Origin: Lachnospiraceae bacterium UBA7076
GTDB lineage: Bacteria > Bacillota > Clostridia > Lachnospirales > Lachnospiraceae
DNA length: 49,701 bases
Assembly (NCBI GenBank): GCA_002493625.1
Contig: DKZK01000035.1
Location: 56,906 to 106,606, forward strand
Direction of reading: 5' to 3'
How positions within the stretch are numbered: the first letter of the stretch is position 1; the number at the start of each line of letters is the position of its first letter. A program made the translations under genes and the position numbers. The notes beneath the pieces were generated by a model. It saw only the letters and a list, made by a program, of their open reading frames with translations, searched no databases and had not been told where the DNA came from. Shown one piece after another: positions 24,193 through 31,436 of the stretch.

Positions 24193-24693
24193 ATGTTTGA
24201 TATCGGAGATTATATCGTATATGGAATTAATGGAATATGCAGGGTGGCGGATATTACGCATCCGGATATTTCGGGAGCAGACGGAAACAGATTATACTAT
24301 GTATTAATTCCGGAAAAGGCAAGGAGCAGTAAGCTTTTTTGTCCGGCGGACAATGACAGAATTATGATCAGAAAGGTAATCAGCTGTGAGGAGGCAAAGA
24401 AGATTATTGCCGAATCAAGGACAATTGAACCGCTTCGCATAACAAATGAAAGAATGCGTGACGACAGCTATAAGAGCGTCATGAAAAGCGGAGATTGCAG
24501 ACAGTGGATACAGATTATTAAAACGCTCCTTATAAGAAAAAAGGAACGTGAGGAAAACGGAAAAAAAATAACTGCGACGGATGAGAGATACCTGAAAATG
24601 GCTGAGGAGGGACTGTATTCGGAGCTTGCGCTTGCAACAGGCAGCGACAAGGAAGAAATCAGAGATATAATTACTCAAAGCGTATCGGAGTAA
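24193..24693 (+). CDS. CarD-family transcription regulator
   Basis: 166 aa. The N-terminal Tudor-like CarD domain is recognisable: FDIGDYIVYGINGICRVADI, then YYVLIPEKARSSKLFCPADN. The C-terminal helical part (about 85-160), with KTLLIRKKEREENGKKITATDERYL, fits the DNA-binding half. CarD/CdnL proteins bind the RNA polymerase beta subunit and stabilise open promoters. The start at 24193 has GGAGA six bases upstream; an ATG four codons earlier is possible. The full palindromic element begins just after its stop. Confidence 0.85.
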   Translation: MFDIGDYIVYGINGICRVADITHPDISGADGNRLYYVLIPEKARSSKLFCPADNDRIMIRKVISCEEAKKIIAESRTIEPLRITNERMRDDSYKSVMKSGDCRQWIQIIKTLLIRKKEREENGKKITATDERYLKMAEEGLYSELALATGSDKEEIRDIITQSVSE

Positions 24694-24704
24694 AGAAGGC
24701 TTTT

Positions 24705-24853
24705 AAAAGGGGCTGTCGCAATAAGGATTTTAATTCTTTTTTATTATGCATTTTGAACAAAGAACGCTCCAACGTGTTACTTAACTTCCGCTTTTCTTTG
24801 TCTAAAATGCATAGTTACTAAGAAACCAAATCCTTATTGCGACAGCTCTTTTT
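24705..24853. repeat. Full-length palindromic element
   Basis: About 145 bp and near-perfectly self-complementary at the ends: GGCTGTCGCAATAAGGATTT (24711-24730) pairs with AAATCCTTATTGCGACAGCT. A second pair of arms, TATGCATTTTGAACAAAGA and TCTTTGTCTAAAATGCATA, lies inside. The centre is about 30 bases. Bases 24756-24845 recur at 1-90, and the outer arm recurs at 22294-22326. It lies 12 bases after the CarD-like gene stop. No transposase is encoded. Possible roles are a MITE-like element, a REP-like element or a bidirectional terminator (T-run CTCTTTTT follows). Confidence 0.85.
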
Positions 24854-24887
24854 AAAGTTATAGGTAGAAATAGGAAGGAAAATCTGA

Positions 24888-24893
24888 TATAAT
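24888..24893 (+). promoter_or_regulatory. Extended -10 promoter of the AI-2E/leuS operon
   Basis: TGATATAAT gives an extended -10 with TATAAT at 24888-24893; the -35 region is weak. Transcription would start near 24900, giving a ~67-base leader before ATG 24967. This would be the promoter for the four-gene operon ending in leuS; no T-box is seen here. Confidence 0.5.
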
Positions 24894-24966
24894 TTTTAAA
24901 TATATAAATTATGGTTTGACCGTGGTATCGCAAAAGCGGTGATTTGATATATTCAGGAGATGTTTT

Positions 24967-26520
24967 ATGGGACAGAAATGGAATAAAAATATTATACGGG
25001 CCGGGGTTGTATTTACGGTATCGGTATGCATATGTATTCTTTTTGCACATGTGGTTAATGGATGGAGGGTTATAGCGGCAACCATAGGAAAGATTTTTTC
25101 TGCGCTTACGCCTGTTATCATAGGATTTATTATTGCCTTTATGCTGAATCCGATTATGATATACATAAGACGGGGGCTTGCTTTTATTTATACAAAAATA
25201 TGGAAGAACAAAAGCTATAATGTGCTTTATCATAAGACAAAGGTACCGGCTCTTATACTGACGCTGGCGTTCTTTATCGGGCTCTTGTCGGGCTTTTTAT
25301 GGCTTGTAATTCCTCAGATTGAAATAAGCATTAAAACCCTTGTGAATAATATGTCAGGCTACCTCAATAATGCCCAGGAGTGGGTTGAGCGGGTGTTTGC
25401 AAAAAATGAATATCTGGAAGGAAAGCTGTCAGATGTAATAAGCTATGTACAGAATAATGTAATGACAATTATTGAGGATAAAGTAATTCCGAACATAGAT
25501 ACAATTATGATGGAGATTTCATCAGGACTTATTGTAGGTGTGAAGGCAGTGCTGAATTTCTTTATCGGACTGATTGTAACGGTTTATCTTCTCGGAAGCA
25601 AGGATGTGCTTATTGCCCAGGGCAAGAAAATAATTTACTGTATTTTCTCCAAAAAGCATGGAAATAAAATACTTGACGGTCTTTCATATGCCAATTCCGT
25701 ATTCGGAGGCTTCATAAACGGTAAAATACTTGATTCCATCATAATTGGTATCATATGCTTTATCTTCACGAAGATAATAAACATGCAGTATGCTTTGCTT
25801 ATAAGCGTCATAGTGGGCGTTACAAATATAATACCGTTCTTCGGACCTTTTATAGGAGCCGTTCCGGGCGCGCTTCTTGCCCTTATGGACGATCCGATTA
25901 TGTTTGTTATATTTATTATATGGATTCTTGTTCTCCAGCAGTTTGACGGCAATATACTCGGACCGCTTATTCTTGGAGATTCCACCGGTATATCGGGAAT
26001 ATGGGTGCTTGTTGCAATATTGGTCGGAGGAGATTTGTTTGGCGTACCGGGCATGATTCTGGGTGTTCCTGTATTTGCCTGTATTTACGCATTTTTTGCA
26101 GTACAGCTTCGGGATGGCCTTCGCGCAAAAAAAATGTCCTCCAATACTGAGGATTATTTCAGGCTTACCGGCTTTGACGAGGAGACGGGAGAACCAAAGT
26201 ATGCGGCAAAGCTTTACGGAAGAAGATCTCTTAAGAGGAAAAAACGGAAAAAGAGCTATCTTGCCACTATTAAGGCAAAGATACTTGTAAGCAAGAGACA
26301 GGAATTTCCTGATGAGGAGACAATGGATAAGGATACCCTGGAGGAGATAGGCATGGCGGAGGACGACGTGTATGAGACTGTAAGCGAGGCGGATGAGTGT
26401 GAAGATGCAGTCGATGCAGAAAATGCACGTGGAAATGCAGACGAGGCTGATAATGTACGTGAAAACGTAAGCGAGGCACATGATGTTGGGGTAAAAGACG
26501 GTGACAAAAAGGAGGAGTAG
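24967..26520 (+). CDS. AI-2E-family membrane permease
   Basis: 517 aa. The N-terminal 385 residues show about eight membrane segments with the family's central and C-terminal blocks: VGVTNIIPFFGPFIGAVPGA, LQQFDGNILGPLILGD, and GISGIWVLVAILVGGDLFG. Members export varied solutes; autoinducer-2 transport is established for few. The last 130 residues are unusual: a basic stretch (GRRSLKRKKRKKSY) then a very acidic, low-complexity tail rich in Glu, Asp, Ala and Val. GGAGA precedes ATG 24967. It ends two bases before the methyltransferase-like gene, suggesting one operon through leuS. Confidence 0.9.
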   Translation: MGQKWNKNIIRAGVVFTVSVCICILFAHVVNGWRVIAATIGKIFSALTPVIIGFIIAFMLNPIMIYIRRGLAFIYTKIWKNKSYNVLYHKTKVPALILTLAFFIGLLSGFLWLVIPQIEISIKTLVNNMSGYLNNAQEWVERVFAKNEYLEGKLSDVISYVQNNVMTIIEDKVIPNIDTIMMEISSGLIVGVKAVLNFFIGLIVTVYLLGSKDVLIAQGKKIIYCIFSKKHGNKILDGLSYANSVFGGFINGKILDSIIIGIICFIFTKIINMQYALLISVIVGVTNIIPFFGPFIGAVPGALLALMDDPIMFVIFIIWILVLQQFDGNILGPLILGDSTGISGIWVLVAILVGGDLFGVPGMILGVPVFACIYAFFAVQLRDGLRAKKMSSNTEDYFRLTGFDEETGEPKYAAKLYGRRSLKRKKRKKSYLATIKAKILVSKRQEFPDEETMDKDTLEEIGMAEDDVYETVSEADECEDAVDAENARGNADEADNVRENVSEAHDVGVKDGDKKEE

Positions 26521-26522
26521 AT

Positions 26523-27425
26523 ATGGCAAAGGGAAGCTACACAACGAATCAGATACTTGAATGGATGGGTTATTTTTCAAGGACAATGGAGACAAGCCCT
26601 GAGAAAATAAAGCTTTTGGATATTTGCGGCAAGATGAAAAATGTCATACCGATTATTGAAACCCATAAGAGGGTAATCATATTTGCGGATGAGCTTCATG
26701 AGGATTTGTTTTATGAATTCTGGGAGGCAGGCTTTGGCGAGTATGATATGTGGTATGGGGTTGGCATAAAGGAAGAAGGACAGGTAAGGCATGTAAAGAT
26801 TAAGGAGGTTATCAACAGGAAGATAACGGCTCCTACCGTCATATTTATTCTGAATGAGAATACAAGAGAGTCCTACAGAATAGGCATGAAAAATGATATG
26901 TTCTCAAAGGGTCCCATCAAATACGTAGGTAAGGAAATAAGAGCGGTTATCATGAGCCTTTTAGGCGTGGATTCGCAGGATACAATATGTCTTGTCGATG
27001 CGGAAAGCATTGCAGTTGAGGCTGCATTTGTGGCTGCTGACGGCACAATCATATGTGTTGAAAATGACAAGGGTGCCAAGGAAACCATGGAGGACAACGT
27101 AAAACAGTTTGGTGTTCATAACGTAAAGATTATCCCTGACCTTGATGAGGAATCCATGGACAGCATTCCGGTTCCGAGACTTTCATTTATAGTGGCAAAC
27201 AAGCATCTTGAGGAGGATATACAGAGGCTTCTTAAGAAAAATCCTAAAATGCAGTTTGTTATATATACCCTTGAGCTTGATATACTTTCAGGTATAAAAG
27301 ACTTATTTCAAAAGTACGGCATAGGCAATATGGAGGTTATGCAGATAACCGTTTCCAAGACGGATAAGAACAGTGTGTTTGTGACACAGCCGTCGCCTTG
27401 GCTTATAACGGGAGAGGTGCAGTAA
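26523..27425 (+). CDS. Degenerate CobL/CbiT-like methyltransferase homologue
   Basis: 300 aa. Residues 138-215 resemble the CbiT part of precorrin-6Y methylases: GKEIRAVIMSLLGV, then IAVEAAFVAADGTIICVEND, then MEDNVKQFGVHNVKIIPD. The SAM-binding glycine loop (normally DIGAGSGS or similar) is replaced by VDAES at 158-162, so methyl transfer is doubtful. The N-terminal 135 residues are weakly CbiE-like at best. No other cobalamin gene is nearby. It starts two bases after the permease and ends directly at the start of the DUF4250 gene, so it is part of a tightly packed operon with leuS. The function is unknown; it may have been repurposed. Confidence 0.6.
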   Translation: MAKGSYTTNQILEWMGYFSRTMETSPEKIKLLDICGKMKNVIPIIETHKRVIIFADELHEDLFYEFWEAGFGEYDMWYGVGIKEEGQVRHVKIKEVINRKITAPTVIFILNENTRESYRIGMKNDMFSKGPIKYVGKEIRAVIMSLLGVDSQDTICLVDAESIAVEAAFVAADGTIICVENDKGAKETMEDNVKQFGVHNVKIIPDLDEESMDSIPVPRLSFIVANKHLEEDIQRLLKKNPKMQFVIYTLELDILSGIKDLFQKYGIGNMEVMQITVSKTDKNSVFVTQPSPWLITGEVQ

Positions 27426-27611
27426 ATGGCGATAGATGCATTACCGAAGGATCCTATGATGCTGCTCAGCTTTGTAAATACAAGAATGAGGGATGAAAAT
27501 ATAAATCTGACGGAGCTGTGCGAGCAGTTTGGCGCAGACAGGGAAGCTGTTGAGGAGGCCCTGAAGAAAACAGGCTATCATTACGATGATGTGCTTAGAA
27601 AATTTATTTAA
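27426..27611 (+). CDS. DUF4250 small protein
   Basis: 61 aa. LPKDPMMLLSFVNTRMRDEN at 6-25 and LCEQFGADREAVEEALKKTGY at 31-51 follow the DUF4250 pattern, which looks like a small helix-turn-helix-like helical fold. Its function is unknown. ATG 27426 follows the TAA of the preceding gene with no gap, and leuS begins 21 bases later after GGAGGAA. Confidence 0.9.
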   Translation: MAIDALPKDPMMLLSFVNTRMRDENINLTELCEQFGADREAVEEALKKTGYHYDDVLRKFI

Positions 27612-27632
27612 AATTACCGGAGGAATTTAAAA

Positions 27633-30059
27633 ATGGCTAGTGGATATAATCATAAGCTGATTGAAGGAAAGTGGCGCAAGAACTGGGAAGAAAATCCCAT
27701 AAATGTAAATGACGGGGTAAAGCCTAAATATTACTGTCTTGACATGTTCCCGTATCCGTCAGGAAACGGTCTGCACGTAGGACATTGGAGAGGCTATGTT
27801 ATATCTGACGTTTGGAGCAGGTATAAGCTTATGCAGGGACATTATGTGATACACCCTATGGGCTGGGATGCCTTTGGACTCCCCGCTGAAAACTATGCCA
27901 TAAAAAACGGAGTACATCCAAGCATTTCAACAGCGGAAAATGTAGCCAACATTAAAAAACAGATCAATCAGATTGCCGCCATATACGACTGGGACATGGA
28001 GGTAAATACGACCGACCCTGAATACTACAAGTGGACACAGTGGATATTTGTGCAGATGTTTAAGAAGGGACTTGCATACGAGAAGCAGATGCCGATTAAC
28101 TGGTGTCCTTCCTGTAAGACGGGACTTGCCAACGAGGAGGTCGTAAACGGTAAATGCGAGCGGTGCGGCGCTGACGTGACCAAGAAAAACCTCCGTCAGT
28201 GGATGCTTAAGATTACAGCATATGCAGAGAGACTTTTAGCTGACCTTGACAAGCTTGACTGGCCGGAAAAGGTTAAGAAGATGCAGAGCGAATGGATTGG
28301 AAAGTCCTACGGCGCAGAGGTTGATTTTAAAATTGACGGACGGGATGAGGCGATTACCGTATACACAACGAGACCGGACACCCTTTACGGCGCTACGTTT
28401 ATGGTGCTTGCGCCTGAGCATGAGCTTGCGGCAGGGCTTGCCACGCCTGAGACGAAGGAGGCTGTTGACAAATACATTTACGAGGCTTCCATGAAGTCAA
28501 ATGTGGACCGTATGCAGGATAAGGAAAAAACAGGTGTGTTTACCGGAAGCTATGCAATCAATCCTTTAAACGGAGAGAAAACGCCTATATGGCTTTCAGA
28601 TTATGTACTTGCCGATTACGGTACGGGAGCAATCATGTGTGTTCCTGCCCATGATGACAGGGACTTTGAGTTTGCAAAGAAGTTTAATCTTCCGATTATT
28701 CAGGTTATTGCAAAGGACGGCAAGGAAATTGAAAATATGACCGAGGCTTACACCGAGGCGTCGGGAACAATGATTAATTCAGGAGACTGGAACGGCATGG
28801 AATCCGCTGTTCTGAAAAAGGAAGCTCCTGCAATGATAGAGGAAAAGGGATACGGCAAAAAGACCGTAAACTATAAGCTTCGTGATTGGGTATTTTCACG
28901 TCAGAGATATTGGGGCGAGCCGATACCTATCATACACTGTCCTGACTGTGGAGCAGTTGCCGTTCCGGAGGAGGAGCTTCCGCTTCTTCTGCCGGAGGTT
29001 GAGAGTTACCAGCCTACAGGAACAGGCGAGTCGCCGCTTGCAGACATTGCGGAGTGGGTAAACACAACATGTCCGTGCTGTGGGAAGCCGGCAAAGAGAG
29101 AGACAAATACCATGCCTCAGTGGGCAGGCTCATCATGGTATTTTTTGAGATACGTTGACAGCAAAAACAAAAATGAGCTTGTGAGCCGTGAAAAGGCGGA
29201 TAAATATCTTCCGGTTGACATGTATATAGGTGGCGTTGAGCATGCGGTTCTGCACCTTCTCTACTCAAGATTTTACACGAAATTCCTCTATGATATCGGA
29301 GTTGTGGATTTTGAGGAGCCGTTTAAGAGACTGTTTAATCAGGGCATGGTATGCGGCAGGGACAAGGTTACGGGCGCAGCCACAAAGATGAGCAAATCAC
29401 TTGGAAATATTGTATCGCCTGACGACATAGTGAGGGATTACGGCTGCGATACACTTCGAATGTATGAGCTGTTTATCGGACCTCCGGAGCTTGACTCCAT
29501 ATGGGACGACAGCGGCATGGAGGGCATATACAGATTTTTGAACCGTTTTTATGCAATGGTTACCTCCAACCTTGAAAAGGACGCGCCTGAGACAAAGGAG
29601 CTTGTAAAGCTTCGCAATAAGCTTGTATTTGATATAACCCAAAGACTGGAGCAGTTTAATTTAAACACGGTTATATCAGGCTTTATGGAGTATAATAACA
29701 AGTTTTTAGAGCTTACAAAAACCACGGGTGTGGATAAGGAAACCCTTAAGACGATGGTGCTGCTCATTGCTCCGTTTGCGCCTCACATAGGTGAGGAGCT
29801 GTGGGAGATGCTTGGGGGAACGGATTCCGTATTCCATAATCAGTGGCCTTCCTATGACGAGGCGGAAATGAAGGACGACGAAAAGGAAATTGCCGTGCAG
29901 ATAAACGGCAAGACAAGAGTTACCGTAAACATTTCCGTTAATGATGACAAGGACACGGTTATTGCCAAGGCGAAGGAGGCGTTAGGCGACAGACTTACAG
30001 GCAACATTGTCAAGGAAATTTATGTCCCGAACAGGATTGTAAACATTGTGTGTCATTAA
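27633..30059 (+). CDS. leuS: Leucyl-tRNA synthetase
   Basis: 808-aa class I synthetase that charges tRNALeu. Signatures: YPSGNGLHVGHWRGY (HIGH motif), MGWDAFGLPAENYA, the zinc-type CPSCKTGLANEE / CERCG cysteines, the CP1 editing domain with TTRPDTLYGATFMVLAPEH, and KMSKSLGN near residue 589. Length is typical for bacterial LeuRS. GGAGGAA precedes ATG 27633. It is last in an operon whose first three genes are not linked to translation in any known way. Its stop overlaps by four bases the end of the convergent gene at 30056. Confidence 0.97.
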   Translation: MASGYNHKLIEGKWRKNWEENPINVNDGVKPKYYCLDMFPYPSGNGLHVGHWRGYVISDVWSRYKLMQGHYVIHPMGWDAFGLPAENYAIKNGVHPSISTAENVANIKKQINQIAAIYDWDMEVNTTDPEYYKWTQWIFVQMFKKGLAYEKQMPINWCPSCKTGLANEEVVNGKCERCGADVTKKNLRQWMLKITAYAERLLADLDKLDWPEKVKKMQSEWIGKSYGAEVDFKIDGRDEAITVYTTRPDTLYGATFMVLAPEHELAAGLATPETKEAVDKYIYEASMKSNVDRMQDKEKTGVFTGSYAINPLNGEKTPIWLSDYVLADYGTGAIMCVPAHDDRDFEFAKKFNLPIIQVIAKDGKEIENMTEAYTEASGTMINSGDWNGMESAVLKKEAPAMIEEKGYGKKTVNYKLRDWVFSRQRYWGEPIPIIHCPDCGAVAVPEEELPLLLPEVESYQPTGTGESPLADIAEWVNTTCPCCGKPAKRETNTMPQWAGSSWYFLRYVDSKNKNELVSREKADKYLPVDMYIGGVEHAVLHLLYSRFYTKFLYDIGVVDFEEPFKRLFNQGMVCGRDKVTGAATKMSKSLGNIVSPDDIVRDYGCDTLRMYELFIGPPELDSIWDDSGMEGIYRFLNRFYAMVTSNLEKDAPETKELVKLRNKLVFDITQRLEQFNLNTVISGFMEYNNKFLELTKTTGVDKETLKTMVLLIAPFAPHIGEELWEMLGGTDSVFHNQWPSYDEAEMKDDEKEIAVQINGKTRVTVNISVNDDKDTVIAKAKEALGDRLTGNIVKEIYVPNRIVNIVCH

Positions 30060-30469
30060 AGAAACGATTTTATCATATTAAATTTTTGTTTTTCAGAAGG
30101 AGAGAGCGATTCCTCTATTGCGTCAAGGAGGAGTTCGCTCTCTTGTTTTGTAAAGTTCATGTCGCGACGATTTAACTCCTGATTTATTTTCATTATTTCG
30201 GGAAGAAGCTCCTCCATGGATTTATTTTTGCTTTTATTTTTAATCTCTAAAATGATTTTCAGCTTTAAAGGGTCTATTCCCCTTAATTTCGGATTGCTCT
30301 CAAAGGAATCATTACTTTGTCTGTCTGACTGCATATGACCGCCCATGGCTTGATTTTGTGAAGCCCGGTTGTTTTGCTGACCCTGTGAGGAGTAGTTGTT
30401 TTGTTCATTTTGATATGGGGAATTTTGATGCTGGTACCCGTTATTTCTTTGTTGTGGTCTGTTATACAT
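30056..30469 (-). CDS. Unknown protein with Gln/Asn-rich N terminus
   Basis: 137 aa, not recognised. Residues 1-60 are low complexity, rich in Gln, Asn, Ser and Arg (QNEQNNYSSQGQQNNRASQN), probably disordered. Residues 62-137 are helical: RGIDPLKLKIILEIKNKSK, MEELLPEIMKINQELNRR, ESELLLDAIEESLSP. GAAAGGAA precedes the ATG. It follows the gene at 30472 by two bases, and the pair are cotranscribed. The stop overlaps the leuS stop region on the opposite strand. Confidence 0.75.
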   Translation of the reverse strand: MYNRPQQRNNGYQHQNSPYQNEQNNYSSQGQQNNRASQNQAMGGHMQSDRQSNDSFESNPKLRGIDPLKLKIILEIKNKSKNKSMEELLPEIMKINQELNRRDMNFTKQESELLLDAIEESLSPSEKQKFNMIKSFL

Positions 30470-30471
30470 GA

Positions 30472-30897
30472 TTAATTCCTTTCATTCAATATTGACATTA
30501 CGCTTTCAAACAAATCATCGGAAGTGCCTCCGGTATTTTCATTTTCACTGTGTTCGTTATAATCAGACGGCTGCTTCGGCATGGAATTCATCATTTCCAT
30601 CATGGACATCATCTGTTTCATCTGCTTAAATGTGTTGGCATAATCACCGGGCATAAAGCTCAGCATGCTTCCAAGCATTTCCTCCTGATTTTTCGGGTGG
30701 CAGTCAAAGCCGCATTCGGAAACGTAGTTCCTGTCGTTCATCCGCTGCATTATCATTGTAAGCTCCCTGTATTTTATAAAAAAAATTAAAGGAAGTTTGT
30801 ACTGATAATCTACAAAAGGAACCATTGCTTCAAGCAGGAAAAGGGAATCATCATTTATTAACTTATCAAGGGGATGGACACGCCCGAAATTATTCAT
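30472..30897 (-). CDS. Unknown protein with Met-rich helix
   Basis: 141 aa, not recognised. Begins MNNFGRVHPLDKLINDDSLF, followed by a helical core LLEAMVPFVDYQYKLPLIFFIKYREL. A Met-rich stretch (QMKQMMSMMEMMNSMPKQ) lies near residue 90-107, then an acidic Asn/Glu-rich tail. It has no signal peptide. It pairs with the gene at 30056; both end in short helices after disordered regions, so they may form a complex. A spore or morphogenetic role is possible but unsupported. Confidence 0.75.
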   Translation of the reverse strand: MNNFGRVHPLDKLINDDSLFLLEAMVPFVDYQYKLPLIFFIKYRELTMIMQRMNDRNYVSECGFDCHPKNQEEMLGSMLSFMPGDYANTFKQMKQMMSMMEMMNSMPKQPSDYNEHSENENTGGTSDDLFESVMSILNERN

Positions 30898-31014
30898 AAA
30901 AGCATCCTGCCTGTTTCTTTTTTGTTATCCGGAAGCTTTTCTTCCGATAAGGCAATATTTTCTCTGTACATTATATGCCGGTATTTTTTTCTTATGAATA
31001 ATGGCCGATACATA

Positions 31015-31081
31015 TAAGGATTTACCGCCATGGAGCTGCCGCACAAGATATCTCGTACGACAATCCCATGGCGGGTCCTTA
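31015..31081 (-). repeat. Palindrome between two minus-strand genes
   Basis: TAAGGA / TCCTTA and CCGCCATGG / CCATGGCGG form the outer arms (31015-31033 with 31065-31081), and the inner part around AAGATATCTC continues as a palindrome. The three C-A mismatches of the plus strand become G-U pairs when the minus strand is transcribed, so the fold favours minus-strand RNA. A second hairpin, CTGCTAA..TTAGCAG, overlaps the stop of the Cys-rich gene at about 31084-31113 and may terminate it. The rest of the 207-base gap holds no gene. Confidence 0.7.
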
Positions 31082-31104
31082 CCTGCTAAGAAAAAATGTT
31101 CTTA

Positions 31105-31368
31105 TTAGCAGCCGCAGTTGTTAGAATAACCGCTGCCGTTTCCACAGCCGTTTCCGCCACAGCAGAAAAGAAGAATAAGGATTATCCAAATGCAGTCACA
31201 TCCACATCCGCCGTTTCCGTAGCCGTCGCCGCCAAAGAAACCGCTGCCGCAATTTCCATTACAGAGCAGTAATATCAATATAATCCATATACAGCTGCAA
31301 TTGCTGCCGTTTCCGCCAAATACGCTTCCGCAGCCACAACCACACTGTGTAGCTGATAAATCACTCAT
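31105..31368 (-). CDS. Cys/Gly-rich protein with duplicated hydrophobic segments
   Basis: 87 aa. Two near-identical units, CSCIWIILILLLCNGNCGSG and CDCIWIILILLFCCGGNGC, are separated by Gly/Asn/Cys linkers; about 20 percent of residues are Cys. It resembles what clostridial genomes label high-cysteine chorion-class protein; such proteins are suspected of forming cross-linked spore-coat or surface layers. That label is from memory. There is a GGAGGT ribosome binding site, but it is buried in an 11-bp hairpin (31373-31419). A -10-like TATAAT (31436-31431 on the minus strand) precedes it. Confidence 0.75.
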   Translation of the reverse strand: MSDLSATQCGCGCGSVFGGNGSNCSCIWIILILLLCNGNCGSGFFGGDGYGNGGCGCDCIWIILILLFCCGGNGCGNGSGYSNNCGC

Positions 31369-31372
31369 GTGT

Positions 31373-31419
31373 TTACCTCCAAAATATTCTTATGCTTTAT
31401 ATTATTCATTTGGAGGTAA
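31373..31419 (-). promoter_or_regulatory. Hairpin hiding the ribosome binding site of the Cys-rich gene
   Basis: In minus-strand RNA, UUACCUCCAAA (from 31419-31409) pairs perfectly with UUUGGAGGUAA (from 31383-31373), which holds the GGAGGU ribosome binding site five bases before the start codon. The stem is 11 bp with a 25-base AU-rich loop. A TATAAT on that strand would start transcription just upstream, so the anti-ribosome-binding-site strand would be among the first bases made. Confidence 0.7.
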
Positions 31420-31436
31420 GTTGTTAAAATATTATA

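Noticed and set aside
24865..24893. A -35 box partnered with the TATAAT at 24888
   Set aside because: Nothing better than TAGAAA is found at the right distance; I rely on the extended -10 only.
30550..30789. Plus-strand open frame, His-rich, across the unknown gene at 30472
   Set aside because: It is the complement of the Met-rich minus-strand gene, which has the better start and operon context.
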